A DNA stretch of 64,000 nt from an uncultured Thermoguttaceae bacterium. Lineage in GTDB: Bacteria; Planctomycetota; Planctomycetia; Pirellulales; Thermoguttaceae. Made by a program: the position numbers and the translations under genes. This document shows positions 19,901-34,900 of this stretch, piece by piece. How positions within the stretch are numbered: position 1 is the stretch's first letter; the number at the start of each line of letters is the position of its first letter. Location: assembly GCA_938042245.1 (NCBI GenBank), contig CALIRO010000042.1, positions 18,049 through 82,048 of the forward strand, given 5' to 3'. Below the pieces are notes generated by a model. It saw only the letters and a list, made by a program, of their open reading frames with translations. It ran no database searches and was not told the DNA's origin.

Positions 19901-22900
19901 TGGTGATTGGCAACCACCAGGACACCGCCTTCGGCGGGAATGTTTTCCCGTCCGGTGTATCGAACCCGGTATAACCCTACTGCAAACACTTGGCAGACGC
20001 GGCGGGCAGCCGCATACAAAAACCGATACCTCCATGAAGATCTCCACCCGGCTGCTTGCGTGTTTTGCAAGCTCTTGGATTTTTTTCGAATGGGCAGGGT
20101 CATTATAGGATACTTTTGTTCAAGTAGCTCTCCCGGCAGCAGGATCCCGGAGCTTTTCCCCTCGTTGACGACTCTGGACCAGTTCGGCCAGCCGATCCAC
20201 TACCTCGGCCACAGAAAGTCCATCCGTGGGCACTTCGATGGCATCTGGTGCGCGGGTCAGTCGGCCGAACGCTCGGCTCGCATCCTCCTGGTCCCGACGC
20301 TGTTGGTCCGCCAGCACCTGCTCCAATGTCGCCGACTGCCCACGGGCTTGCAGTTCGGCCAGACGACGCCGAGCTCGTTCCTCAGGACTGGCCGTCAAAA
20401 ATATCTTGCACTCCGCCTCCGGAAAAACCAAGGTCCCCTGGTCCCTGCCTTCGGTTACGATGTTTCGCCCTTGTGCCCATCGCCGCTGCAGCTCGATCAG
20501 CCGCTTTCGCACCTCCGCATTATCCGCCACATAGGGAGTAATTTGGGTAATCTTCCAATCTCGAATCGCTTCGGAGACATCCTGGCCATCCAGCAGAACT
20601 CGCTCGTTTTGGAAGTCAATCTGAATCTGACGGGCTAATCGGGCAAGTGCCTCCGGCTGAGTCCAATCGACGCCCCGGTGCAAGGCGGCCAGGGCCACCG
20701 CTCGATACATGGCCCCGGTATCCAAATAGGCAAACCCCAGCCGTTGGGCCAACGCCTTGGCCACCGTGCTTTTCCCTGCTCCGGCCGGTCCATCAATGGT
20801 TACTATCATCTTGCTCAGGGATCCCTCCTGCTAAAGCCGGATTAGATACGCTTCGTATCTCGCTGATCGGCCGGGTCGCCAAGGGGGGAGAGCTGAATTG
20901 CACTCGGGTGGGCCTGCGGGCTTGTCCAGCAGGGCTACCCGGCTGCCCAGCAAACCCGGCGGAGGCCGGGACATTTAGGCAACGGCGGGTGAGCAAGCCT
21001 TCCTGGCAGCCCAGGCGTCTGGCCCGCATTCGCCTCTGCCCCCCGTGGAAAAGCCCAGCCTGTCATTCCCGCTCATGCGGCACTGCAGGCTGCTTGGAAC
21101 CTGCCCGATGATCATCCCAACGCAAGCAGGAACCTACGCCTCTTTGAGGCTGTCTGTTGCCTTCTGGAGCCCTGCCTTAGCAGGGCTCACCATCCAAGGA
21201 GTGCTTCTCTGCGTGTCATTCCTCCGCAAGCGGGAATCCACACAACTTTCTTCTTTCTTCCTCCGGTGATTTTTCACCACCCAAGAATAACCCGAAATAC
21301 CCTTGCTCCCAATGTTTTCTTCCATGTTAACTCCATTGTAATCAGGGCACCTAGGAGGGGGTAGAATGGCCTGGGCAACGGGGAGGGCCGCTTTGGCCTC
21401 TCCTCAGCCAAAGGAAATTCTGTCAAAATAGTCCCAGAAGAAAGCAAAGTGGCATTCAGAATTTTGGTATTGCAGGTTCATTGGGAGAAAGGCCACACAA
21501 TGGAGTTTTTCGAGCTGATCCAACACCGTCGGTCGATCCGGAAATACAAGCCGGACAAAATCTCCCCAGAAGTCTTGGAGAAAATTTATAAGGCGATTCG
21601 GCTTGCGCCGTCGGCGGGCAATTTGCAAGCCTATGAGGTGTTTTTGGTCGAAGACCGGCAGCGGCTTCGGGAATTGGCCCGGGCAGCCTTTGGGCAGGAG
21701 TTCATCGCCGAGGCGGCCGTAGCGTTGGTGTTTTGTGCGGATCCGGAGCAGGCCGCCAGTCGATACGGAAGCCGTGGCCGAAGCCTCTATGCCCTTCAAG
21801 ACGCTACGATTGCATGTACATTTGCTCATCTAGCGGCCGCAGACCTCGGCCTAGCAAGCGTCTGGATCGGCGCTTTCGACGATGCGGCCGTCTGGCAGGC
21901 CATCGGCTCGCCCAAGGGGCTAAAACCGGTGGCAATCCTCCCTCTGGGTTATCCAGCCGAAACTCCCCCGCCCACCGCCCGCCGCCATTGGAAACAGTTC
22001 GTCCACCCGGTGGACTGATCCAGACAAGTCCTTCGGCTGAGTGCAACCATTCCTGCTGGCAGGGCGAGGGGCCCGGATTGGCTCCGGCCCTTTCCCCCAT
22101 ACTACGGGCACCAGCTCCGTCTCCTCCATTTGGCGGAAACCTGACAATTCGGAAAAACCACTCCCCCAACAGCCCGCCGCTTAATTTTCATACAGCGGCA
22201 AGAACTTGGCCTCCAGATGCTGTAGGAGCGGTTCTGGCGAAAGCGCTCGGCCGGTTACTTGCTGCACCAATTCGGGGGCCAAATAGCGTTGGCCCTGTTG
22301 ATGAATCTTTGTACGTAGCCAATCCAAAAGGGGCCGAAACTCTCCCCGCTCCATTGCACCAGGCAAATCCCCCAGTTCCGCCTGGGCCTGCGCGAACAGT
22401 TGGGCCGCATACAGATTGCCCAACGCATACGTCGGAAAATAACCCACTAGACCCGCCGACCAATGAATGTCCTGCAGCAGGCCCTGGGCATCGTCCGGCG
22501 GAGTAATGCCCAGATACTGCCGATATTTTTCATTCCATGCCCCCGGGGCATCCGCCGGCCGAAGCTCCCCTTCCAACAAAGCCTGCTCCAACTCAAACCG
22601 AATGAGAATATGCAAATTGTAGGTTGCTTCGTCGGCTTCGACTCGAATGAGCGAAGGCCGAACTTCGTTGACCGCAAAATAAAACGCTTCCAGCCCAACG
22701 TCTCCCAACGCCTGCGGAAAATACTGCTGCGCCTTAGGAAAAAAGTGCCGCCAAAACGTCCAGCTTCGGCCGACCAAGTTCTCCCACAGCCGAGACTGCG
22801 ATTCATGAATGCCCAACGAAACCGGCTCTCCTAGCGGCAGCCCGTATTGATCCTCCCGTAGCCCCTGATCATACAGGCCATGGCCTGCTTCGTGCAAAAT

Positions 22901-25900
22901 GCCAAAAAACGCCTCCTGGAAGGCGTGTTCGTTGTAGCGGGTAGTAATCCGGCAATCCCGGGGACCGATACTGGAACAAAATGGATGCACCGTTACATCC
23001 AGCCGACCAGCCGTAAAATCAAATCCAATAGCTGCTGCCACCTCCCGGCCAAACGCCTCCTGGGCATCCCGCGGGTAATACCGACGCAGCAAGGAGGTAT
23101 CTGGTTTCCGGCGGCTGCCGACAATCCGCCCAATGAGCGGCACCAGCCGATCCCGAAGTTCCCCTAGCACCTGGGCGACCTGGGCGGTGCGGGTTTCCGG
23201 CTCAAATTCGTCCAGCAGGGCATCGTATCGGCACTCTGGATAGCCGAGGGCCTCGGCCTGCTGCCGTTTGAGCTGGAAGGTCTTTTCCAACCAGGGCAGA
23301 AAGGATCGAAAATCGTTGTTTCGCCGTGCCTCTTGCCAGACATGCTGGGCCAACGAGGCGGTTTGAGCCAGCTCTTCCACTAGCTTTCGCGGCAATCGGA
23401 CGTCCTTATCATATTGCCGTTTGAGCCGTCGAATGGTGATCGCTTGCTCGGAGTGCGGATCCGCCATCAGGGGGCTGTCGGCAAGCCGCTCCAGTTGCTC
23501 CCCCCATTGGGGATCAGTCCGTCGGCTATGAACCAGGCCTGCTAGCAACCGGGTCTGTTCTGCCCGGTACTGGGCCCCTTGGGGCGGCATCATGGTTCGT
23601 TCGTCCCAACCCAGCAGAGCACCGATGGAAGCAAGCACCGCTGTCTGCCGGGCATGACTGCAAACCTGTTCATACAATGTTTGCCAATCTGGAGTGCTCA
23701 TCAGGCGGACTTCCCAAAGGCTTCCTGTTTAGTGTGTCTGGCTGCGTTATTCCGTCGGAAAAGCTAAAACGCTACGGATTTTTCCCTCTACCGAAAGAAG
23801 GGTTCCAAAATTGACACCCAGAGAAAAACGGGATCCATGCTTTTGGGGATGCCCGATGAAACCATTCGGGTGCCAGGAGAGTGGGGACAAAATAAGGCGG
23901 CTTATTGCCGCCTTATTGGTATTTGTTCCACCCAAAAATGGAATATTATGGCATTTATTCTCCCACAAATGGAAGCAACGCCATAATCCGGGCCCGCTTA
24001 ATAGCCTTGCTAATGGCGTGTTGACTGGCCGCCGAACAGCCCGTTTTCCGCCGTCCAATAATCTTCCCCTGCCGATTGATAAACTTTTTGAGCAAATCCA
24101 GGTCTTTGTAATCCACAAATAGCGGCCTAGGACGAACCCCGCCCACAAATAACGGGTCCCGCTTTTTAGCTCTTGCCCGGGCACGGGCCCGCTTCCGCGC
24201 CGTCTTACTAATTTTGGGTACTGCAGGTTTTGCCATAGAAAAGCACTCTCTCCTATATTTGAGGGAAGAAACCAACCCCTTTCTCTTTCAAAAGCTTTTA
24301 TTATAAAGACCAGCCTCGGATTCGCCAAGGTGCCTCGGAAAGTTTTTCCCAGTCGGAAACCTTCGGCAACGAGTTTCTAAGCTCCGGAGTAAGGATTTTT
24401 AACGGTTTCCCTGAGGCTCGGCTCCAAGGCCTTGTCATTTAAGGAGTTAGCTTGGTTTTCTCCGAAAGCAAATAGCGCTTCCCAAAGCAAAGTCCCTTCA
24501 GAGAGGAAAATCTGGGGAGCCTTTTTCGGCCCCAACGTGAGGATCATGGTCTCCCAAGGGAGCAAGGAGGCTATCCTACCCCACCGAAAGGACAGGAGCT
24601 TAGGCCCTGTTGCACAGAAGGCTTAACCGGCTACAATCGCCTCTATGAACCAACCAGACAGTCCCTTACATGCTCAAGAAGCTCTTTTTCCCCCCTATTA
24701 TACGCCTTATTATGCCCAGTTTCGGGGGCAGACCTTTGTCATTCAGGCTGAGGACGAAGCCGTCGAAACTACCCTCAGCATGCGCAGCGTCTTGGAAGGT
24801 ATCCAGGACCTATTGCGCCATGGGATTCGGGTAGTGTTGGTCTTTGGGAAACCAGCCCGATTTTTAGAGGAACTTCAAACCCAGTACGGGGCCCGTCGGC
24901 ATCCGGAGACCAATCGGCTGGTGATTCCGGAAACTGCTTTAGGCCCTTTGGCGGAGCAGCGGCAGTTGATCGGCCAAGCCTTAGCCAGCCTGAGCGAAAC
25001 GATCGGTATGGCAGCTACGGTATTGCCGGTCTGGGTGGTTCGGGCGGAACGACGGGTGGGCCATCAAAGCACCGGCGTCATTACTGGCCTGGACCTAGGG
25101 GCGATTCGGCAAGTGCTGGACCGGGGGGAGCTAGCGATTTTGGGTTTTGGCGGGCAGACGGATCGGGGGCAGTTTTTACACATCCCTTCGGTAGGTTTGG
25201 CGGCGGATTTGGCTGTGGCCTTGCAAGCCCAAAAACTGCTGCTGTTGGCCCAAACGGATGGCATTTGGCTTCCGCATCACCGGGGCGGCCAACAGCAACT
25301 CAGCTTTGCCGATCTGGAAGAACTCCTTTGTCTATTGACCCGGCATCGGCCCGATGGCAGCCCCCTGGTAACGCCAGAACTAGTGCCGAAGGTTCATGCC
25401 GCCATTCGCGCTGTGGCCGGCGGAGTGCCCCAAGTCCATATCGTCTCCTATAGCCGACTGCTTGAAGAGGTGCTCACCCGAACCGGTGTGGGCACCATGA
25501 TCGAGCGGCTTCAGAGCCATTATGTGGAATACGCCCGGCCAGAGGACTTGGACGAGATCCAGCGGCTTCATACGGAAGCCCTCCGATACACCACCTCTAG
25601 AGGCACGCCGTTTGTGAAGCCGTTGGAGCGGGCCGAATTGGAGCGGCTTTTGCCCTGGACGTTGCTCTTGACGCATCGGGGGGTACTCATTGGCAAATTG
25701 CACGGCCAAGAGGTACCAGGGGTCCCGGAGGCCTTATGTATCGGTGGGTTTGTGGTGGGGGAAGACCATCAGGACTCCCAACAAGGCCAATTGCTTTTGT
25801 CGGAGGCGTTGGAGCGATTCCGGCAACGGGGCTACCAGCATTTGGTGGCCATTACGGCTTCGCCACGAGCCAAACGGGCCTTTGAGCGGGTCGGTGGCCA

Positions 25901-28900
25901 TGTGCCGCAAAACCTAACCCCCTGGCAAACGGAGCTGCTTACCGAGGCCCGCAGAAGGTATCAGCCTGAAGAACAGGATGATGTACAATTGTATTCATTT
26001 TGATGCTTCTTGCCTCTCTTCTCCCCCTATCCACACGATCTTCTCGGGGGGAGCCTACCCCCGCCCCAACCCCTCTCTGCCGCCTTAGATAGAAAACAGG
26101 GAGAGTTTTTGGGTAAGGTAATCACCCCTGCTGAGCGGCAGCAGCCGGTTCTCCCGACTGCAAAAGCCCTAAAGGGTGGCCAGTTATTTGGAGGAGAGTT
26201 CAAAATGGGCTGGACCGCCGGGTGCGGTGTATTTTAGCGGGGAAGTTTTCACATTGGCGTATTTGGCCGGGGTTAACATAGCGGGCGGCTTTTCTGGAGC
26301 TAGGGGATCGCCGGAGGATACTCCCGCCGTCTTTTGCACGGTAACAATATATTCGCCCGGTTTGAGCCCACGCAGCGTTCCCGTCATGACGGTAAATCGG
26401 CCGGAGGAGTCCGTAGTAGCACTGCCCACCGCTCCACCCTTGAGCGGGTGAAATGTCACGGTGGCCCCCTCCAACGGTTTGCCATCTAAGAACACCGTTC
26501 CCGTTACAGACACTACATTCTCCTTTTTGCCGCATCCGGCTAAGCAGGCTCCTACCATCCCTAAAAGCACAAAACTAACCCGGATGAACGTCTGTTGTAG
26601 GCAGTGCATGGGATTATCTCCTGAGATACAAATATAGCTGGTTTGGTCTCTGCCAATTCTCACCCCTACCGGCCCTTTTCTCCAGCTCCTCCCTATTGTA
26701 TATGCACTTAGCTGGGCAAGAGAGCAAGACGTTATTCGATCGGCTTGGGGACTTCTTTGCCTGCTTTGGTGCAATAGTCCCGATACGTTCTTTGATCGAT
26801 CACTTCGGGGATAAAGGTCACGGAGCCGTCTGCTTTAGCGAAGTTTACCCCACCCGGATGGAGACTGCGGAAGGACATGACATTCCACCAATGGTCTCGG
26901 GTAACGGTGGTTTCGTCGGGGAAGAAATTGGGCGGGGCATGGCAACTGGCGTAATCGCCGTTGGAGTAATAAGCCGCTGAGTGGGCGTTATACTTTGGTA
27001 CATCTTCGCCAATCAGAAAAGTGTGGGCGGTGCCGTCCAGAATATGCGCCATCTTAATCGGTTCCTGATAGTTGTTCCGATAGAAGATGCCGTTGCAGCC
27101 GGTTTTATTATGGCAATCTGGCTCGGTGCCTTCCCACATGCTAGCGCTGCCGCCCATTCGGGTATCGCCGATAACCCCCTTATAGTTCGTGGTGGCCACT
27201 TCAATGCCCCTTAATTGGAACTCATTTTTGGACAACCAGGGGGCCTGGGGGTCAGAAGGACAGCTCAAGACCGGAAGAGGTTGGTTGATCAGATCCCGAC
27301 ATTCGGTGCGCCGGATGCCGCCAGTATCACTGAAGGTGCCGTTAAAGCCGCCTTTTGCTTTCCATTGCTCAAAGAGGGGTTGTTGTTCGATATACGGGAG
27401 GATACTGATGATCCATCCTTTGCCGTTGGGCTCGGCCGTCGGACGGGGGCCTTCCCGCCAAGGGCTAATGCTGATCGGAAAACATTTGAAGGCGTTTTCA
27501 TAGTTATGGCAGGCCAGGGCCAATTGTTTGAGGTTATTGACGCACTGGGCGCGTCGGGCTGCTTCCCGAGCCGCCTGCACCGCCGGCAAAAGCAAGGCAA
27601 TCAAAATCCCGATAATCGCAATCACCACCAACAGTTCCACCAGCGTAAAACCCCCTGCCACCGCTAGGAACCGATTCGGGGGGCAGTAGGCAAATCCCCG
27701 GCCCCTTTTCCCGTAGGAAAATCTCCGGCAACCTGTTTCCATGGCAAGGCCCTTTCGTTTCTGATAACCCTTTAACAGAAGCCCTTTTGAACCGGCCCTT
27801 CGGAGAAATCTATAGAGGACTACCCCAACCGAAAATGCATTATATTTAATTTTGCCCTCCAACTATCCTCTTTTTGTTATTGTCCCCTCTCCAAACAAAA
27901 TTACGCAACCCCCCGGCGAGAGATTTTCTTTACTTTCCAAAAAGGTTTGGACACCGTTGGGGATCGAAAAGGGGGTTTCAGGGGGAACCGGGGTATCCTT
28001 TCTGAATATCCCGCTAGGGCACGGGCGCACCACTAGAGCACCGGGGGAGCAGGGGGGCTGAGCCGGGTAGTTTTCCTAAGGGTGTTACCCAGAGAGGGTT
28101 CTCTCAAAATATAGATAATCTACATAGAATACATAATATACGCAAAATATACAGATATCTCAGACGCCTATTTTCCCTATCTCTCCCCACTCTATACTTT
28201 CCCTGTAGGCTTTCCCATAAAAGAGATACCTAGCAGTTCCTTTAAATCTCCATTGGGTCGGGTATTTCCCCGGCCTAGCCCTAAAATCGACCTGGACATC
28301 TGGGGCGTTTTTCGGTAGTTTCCGACCCGCTCTTTCTACCTTTCCAAAGCGGCCTAGTGAGCCATTCCGGCCCTGTAGGTCGTCGGTGAGTCTTTTGGCA
28401 AATCCGCTCGGAGAGGGCTAGATGGCCGAGGCGGTCTCAGTACATCCTGAAGGAGTTCGTTTTGCCCGGCTGCAGGACCTGATTTTGCCGGTGGCGCTAA
28501 TCTGCAGTGTGCTGGTTATTATTGTGCCCCTGCCGGCCGGGCTGATGGACGTGCTTTTATCGGCCAATATCACCATGGCGGTGATCATTCTGCTGACGAC
28601 CATTTATGTGAAAACGCCGCTGGAGTTTAGTATTTTTCCGTCGTTGCTGTTGGCAACGACGCTTCTTCGGCTGGTGCTGAATGTGGCCACGACTCGGTTA
28701 ATTTTGACCCGGGCAGCGGTGGATGGACCTGGGGCGGCAGGTCGGGTGGTCCAGGAGTTTGGCCGATTTGTGGCGGGCGATCAGATCGTAGTAGGTCTAA
28801 TTATCTTTGCCATTATTGTCGTCATTCAATTTGTGGTGATCACCAAGGGGGCAACCCGTATCAGTGAGGTGGCAGCTCGGTTTGCATTGGACGGGATGCC

Positions 28901-31900
28901 GGGTCGGCAGATGGCCATCGACGCCGACCTGAACGCCGGCATTATCGACGAGAAAGAGGCCCAGCGGCGTCGGGAGGAGATCACCCGACAGGCAGACTTT
29001 TTCGGCGCTATGGATGGTGCCAGCAAGTTTGTCCGTGGGGATGCGATTGCCGGGATCATTATTACCCTGATCAACATTATCGGCGGGTTGATCATCGGGG
29101 TGTTGCAGGCCGGTATGTCTCTGGACCGGGCCGTTTCCGTCTTTACCACCCTGACCATCGGCGACGGCCTGGTCAGTCAGGTGCCGGCGTTTTTGATTTC
29201 GTTGGCGGCTGGGCTTTTGGTTACCCGCAGCAGTCAGCCGAGCAACCTACCCACCGAGTTCATTCACCAGATATTTTCTCGACCGCAGGCGTTGGCGGTG
29301 GCCGGGACGTTTTTAGCCCTCCTAGTGTTCACCAATTTGCCAAAAGTCCCTTTGACCGCCTTGGGGGCCAGTTGTTTGGGTCTGGCCTGGATGCTTCGGC
29401 AGCGGGCCCTTCGGGTGCAAGCGGCTGAAGAAGCCAAAAAGAAAGCCGAACAGGCCAAACCTCAAGAGCCGCGTGTGGAAGATTACCTAGCCGTTGATCC
29501 CATGGAGATCGAATTGGGCGTCGGGCTAATCCGGTTGGCTGACCCCAAGCGCGGCGGCGACCTGTTAGAGCGTATCCAGCGGGTTCGGCAAAAGCTGGCC
29601 GCCGAAATAGGTATCATCCTCCCGAAGGTGCGGGTTCGGGATAACATTCGGCTGGGGGAGTACGAGTATCGGATCAAGATTGCGGACATGCCAGTGGCCG
29701 AGGGGGTGGTGTATCCGCATTTGCTGTTGGCGTTGGATTCCGGCATGGCGCGTGGTCCGATTGAGGGGACGCCGACTAAAGATCCGGCCTTTGGCAGTCC
29801 GGCCTTTTGGATCGAGCCAGCCCAGCGCGAGATGGCCGAGCTGAAAGGATATACAGTAGTGGAACCAGCCAGTGTGCTGGCAACTCATCTGACGGAAACG
29901 GTGCGTCGCCATGCGGATGAATTGCTTACGCGGGATGCCACGAAACATTTGATTAACGAGCTGAAGCAAACCTCCCCCGCCGTGGTGGAAGAGTTGATTC
30001 CGGGCGTGATGAAACTGGCCGAGGTCCAGCAAGTCTTACAGATGCTTTTGCGGGAACAGGTGCCGATCCGGAACTTAGCGGCCATTTTGGAAACCCTGGG
30101 GGATTATGCCCCCCGGACGAAGGATCCGGTGTTGCTGACCGAATATGTGCGGCATCGACTGGCCCGGACGCTTTCGACCCGATATCGAGACGCCGACGGG
30201 GTGTTGCATGTGGTAACTTTGGACCCGCTTTTAGAGGAGCGGATCCGGGCAGCGGTAGAACACAGCGAGCATGGGTTGATGGTGCGGTTGACGCCGCAGG
30301 CGGTAGAAGGGATTTGCCGGGCCATTGGCCAGCAGATCCAACGACTGACTTCGGAGGGGCGTCCGCCGGTGGTGCTAGTAAGTCCACAGATTCGGGCGGC
30401 CTTGAAGCGGATGACCCTTGGGCATTTACCCAATTTGGTGGTGCTTAGTTACAACGAAGTGACGAGAGATACGAAAGTTCATTCAATAGGGGTGGTTTCT
30501 GAGTCCCGATAACAACCGGCTTTATCCGCTTAGGCAGACTGCTGCCCCTAAAAGAAAAACCGAGGAAGAACCCAACCAGGAAGTCCAAAGTTCCTTATTT
30601 CCACCAAGAGGACTGCCCACGGTAGGAAAGGCAAGGATATGGAAATCCGAACCTATCGAGCGCGTTCGATGCAGGAAGCCTTGGCGATGGTCCGGCGGGA
30701 ATTAGGGCCGGAGGCCGCCATCTTGCACACCCGGGAAGTACGCCGGGGACGGTTGTTCGGCTGGCTGACCGGGGCCCGATGGATTGAGGTAACTGCCTCC
30801 GCGGAGGTGCGGGTGCCAAGTCGGTTGCCTCAGGAGCAGTGGGACTGTCCGGGAGCTTCGGCTGGCCAAGCGGAACCGAGTTGGGCGTCGTTTCGAAGCC
30901 GTCAACCGGTCGATGCTGGGATCCCCTTAGATCGGCTGCCAGGGGCTTCTGCCGGGAGCCGGACAGGCCGGTGCAGCGGGCAACTCGCCAGCTTGGTCCG
31001 ACAATGGGAGGCCGAAACCCGGCAAGCAGGCCATCGGGAATTGCCGGAAGTGTTGTTCCGCCTATTTGCGGAGCTATTGGATGCGGAGTGGGAAGAGCAT
31101 GTTGCTCGGGAGCTTATCGAACAGATGCGGGACAACCTCGGCCAAGCCGACCCGGTGGACCCCGTGTTGGTGCGTGCCCGAGCGCTGCGTTTGGTGGAAT
31201 CGGAGATTCGCACTACGGGGCCATTGCAGCTGCAGCCGGGCCGTCGCCGCGTGGTAGCCTTGGTAGGCCCCACCGGAGTGGGCAAAACGACCACGATTGC
31301 CAAATTGGCCGCCCATTACCGCCTCAAACAGCGCCGCCGAGTGGGACTGATTACCGTGGATACCTATCGGATTGCCGCTGTAGAACAACTGCGCACCTAT
31401 GCCGACATTATCGATCTACCGATGTATGTCGTTTGCACCCCGCGGGAGATGCGGGAGGCAAGCCGACAATGGGAAGGCCTGGATCTTGTACTTATGGACA
31501 CCGCAGGCCGAAGCCCCCGCGATGAAATCAAACTCCAGGAGCTGAAAGCCTTCCTCCAGGAAGCCCAGGCCGATGAAGTGCATCTGGTGCTTTCGACCAC
31601 TTCCAGCGCTCGGGCACTAGTAGAGACGGCCCGACAATTTCAATCGGTTGGCCTCAGCGCGCTGCTTTTGACAAAACTGGACGAGGCGTCGGCCTTGGGA
31701 CATGTATTTTCGCTTTTGCGGGCCGCTCGATTGCCAGTCAGTTATCTGACCAATGGGCAGAATGTTCCGGAGGATATCGAGGTAGCGCAGGCGGAGCGAT
31801 TGGCTCGTTGGATTGTGGGCGTGGAAGCGTTGCCGGCGCACTGAACCAATCCAGCGGCTTTGGATGGAGCAATTTCTCCCAAGGGGTGCGAAGATGCAAG

Positions 31901-34900
31901 GCGACTCGATGATCCAGGATCAAGCGAGCCGACTTCGGCAGTGGGTCCGGCAATATGGCTCCGAGGGGGCGGGCAGTCGGATGCCGCGGCTGGTGGTGGT
32001 TTTAGGAGGCCGACCTGGGGTAGGAGCTACGACCTTGGCCATGAATCTGGCAGCCGCCTTTAGCGCCACCGGTCTGCGCAGCGTGCTGCTGGATGCAGCC
32101 ATGGGCCGGGCGGATGCTACCCGAAGGTGCGGCCTTCGGAGCCAAGAAACGCTTGCGGATGTGGTTTCGGCGGGCCGCACGTTGGCCGACATCCTTCAAC
32201 GGGTCCCGGAAGGATTTTATGTGGCCCCCGGGGTTGGGCCGGGGCAGCGACTGATAGGCGATGCCCGTTATAGTTCCCAACGGATTTTGGAGGGGCTTCG
32301 TCGTCTTGGGGGCTGGGCGGAGATAGTGCTGGCCGACCTAGGAACTGGCCTATCCGCGTGGATGCGAGCGCTGTGGCGGGCAGCGGATTGTCGGCTGGTA
32401 GTAACCAGCCCAGAACAGAATATACTTATGGATACGTATGCCACGATCAAACTTCTGACAACGCAAGTGGCGCTGGCCCCAATCCACCTGGTGGTCAGTC
32501 GGGCTGTCCAAAAGGAAGCCCAGGAGGTGTACGAACGATTGGCCCGGACCTGTTTACGTTTTTTGGCTTTGCCGGTCAGCTACGCCGGCTTTGTGCCAGT
32601 GGAGGAAAGCCTGGCCGAGAAGGAGGAGGAACAAAAATTAGCTATGCCGTGGCGGCTGGCTGGTCGTTCGGCCGAGCCAATCCAACAGATAGCCCACTAT
32701 GTGGCCCAACTGCTCGGAAAACGCCCTGGGCTAGTGGACCCAACCTGCCCATCGTCGCCTGCCGACCAAACCGATGTCAGGTTCGCTTCGACCAGCAAGG
32801 CGGGCCCGGTTCGATCCGAACCTGCTTGGCTGCAGGCCTCTGCCACGCCGCCGCACTGGCATGTGTACCCAGGGGATTGGGTCGGCAGAGTTGGCTTTCC
32901 TGTAACCGTTTCTCCCTCATTAAATAGGCCGGTTGAGGAAAATAGCAAAAAAGTTTAAACCCTGACGTTACTTGGACCGATAGCAGAATAGGTTTGAATA
33001 TCTTTCCGACTGATAAAATGAATCGACTGGGTGGACTGTGCGGGCTGAAAGGATGCGGCCATGGGCCGATTGTTCGCCAGTTTGTTCGGCGCCGTGGCAT
33101 TTCTGGTGGTTGTGCTTCGCAGCTGGACGGAAGGTTGGGCCATCGAACCCACTTTGCAACAGGCTTGCTTGGCCCTGGTGATCTTTTCGTTATTAGGCGG
33201 TTGGGTAGGCTGGACAGCCGACACCGCCATTTGCCAGGCCGTCCAAACTCAGTTGGACGCCGCCCTCGGTCCTGCCGCCGCAGCCCAATCCGAATCCTCG
33301 CCGACCCCACCCAGATAAAGTCCACCCAGTTCCATGTCCCCTCACCGTCTGTGCTAGATCGGTGTTCTTCGTTCCGCGTGAAAAAAAACGGCATTTGGTC
33401 CTATCGATCCTTGGGCTTCGGATTCATCAGCCCACAGAACTCCGTTCCCACCGGGGGCGTAGGTGCCACCGCTATGCCAGCCGTTGCAATCCCCCGGACT
33501 TACCAGAACCTTTAAAGCAACTCCCAGAACCTTAAAGGACCCAAGCAAACCCAGAGGAAATCACGGAGGAGTCCATGAACACGACCACTCTGGCAGCCGA
33601 AGACCTAGAACGACTCTGGATCGAATACAAAAAAGACCCCTCCAACAAAGAGCTTCGCAATAAACTGATCGAGGCCTATATGCCGTTGGTCCGGTATAAT
33701 GCGGAGCGCATATGGGCTCGTCTGCCAGAGGGAGTGGATTTAGACGATTTGGTCTCCGCAGGCGTTTTTGGGCTGATCGATGCCATCGAGGCTTTTGATC
33801 TGTCTCGGGGGGTCAAATTCGAAACCTATTGTGTGCCTCGGATTCGCGGCGCCATGCTGGACGAACTGCGCACCATGGATTGGGTGCCTCGCTTGGTCCG
33901 CAGCAAAGCCAGCAAACTCAACGAAGCCATGCAAACTCTCGAAGCCCGCCTGGGCCGACAACCCACCCAACAGGAACTGGCCCAGGAACTCGGCATCTCC
34001 GTCGAAGAACTAGAAAAAATGATTCAGGAGGCCAGCACCGTCAATCTGATCAGCCTCAACAAAAAATGGTACGAAACAGATAGCTATAAAGATGTCCGCG
34101 AAATCGACATCCTCGAAGACAAAAAAGGCGAAGACCCAACCCGCCGACTCCAAAAAGCAGACCTCATGCGAATCGTTACCAAGGGGCTGAATCGCAATGA
34201 ACGGCTTATCCTGATTCTCTATTACTATGAAGAAATGACCATGAAAGAGATCGGCGCTACGTTAGACTTGTCGGAAAGTCGGGTCAGCCAAATGCACAGT
34301 GCCATCGTCCAACGCCTGAAAAACCAACTCGAACAGCGCCGCACCGAATTCGCTTAATGAACATTTGTTTTATACACCGATGCTGAGCAGCTTTTGGAAG
34401 CATGGGGAACAGCCCGCTCCAAAACATTCCATCGCTTCTGGGGACAAGAGAGCCGTTTCTCCCCATAGCTAAAGCCCTTCCGGTGCAGAGAGGTTAGAGC
34501 CCACCGCGGCTAGTCAACCAGCGTTCGGCATCTAGGGCGGCCATGCAGCCAGTGCCCGCTGCCGTAATCGCTTGCCGATAGTAATCGTCGCACACATCGC
34601 CGGCGGCAAACACCCCCTCGACGCTGGTATAGGTGCGGAAGGGCGTCGTCCATTTGATGTATTTGTGTTCCGTTAGTTCCAGTTGCCCTTCTAAGAACTG
34701 GGTGTTGGGCGTATGGCCAATAGCCACGAAGAGGCCCGAGACATCCAGGAGCAATTCTGGCTGGCCAGCGGTGCTTCGCAGACGCAGGCCGGTAACCCCG
34801 TCTTGGTCGTTGCCTAGCACCTCTTGCACCACCCGGTTCCAGAGGATTTGGATTTTGGGATGTTCTAAGGCCCGGCGTGCCATCGGTTTGGAGGCCCGCA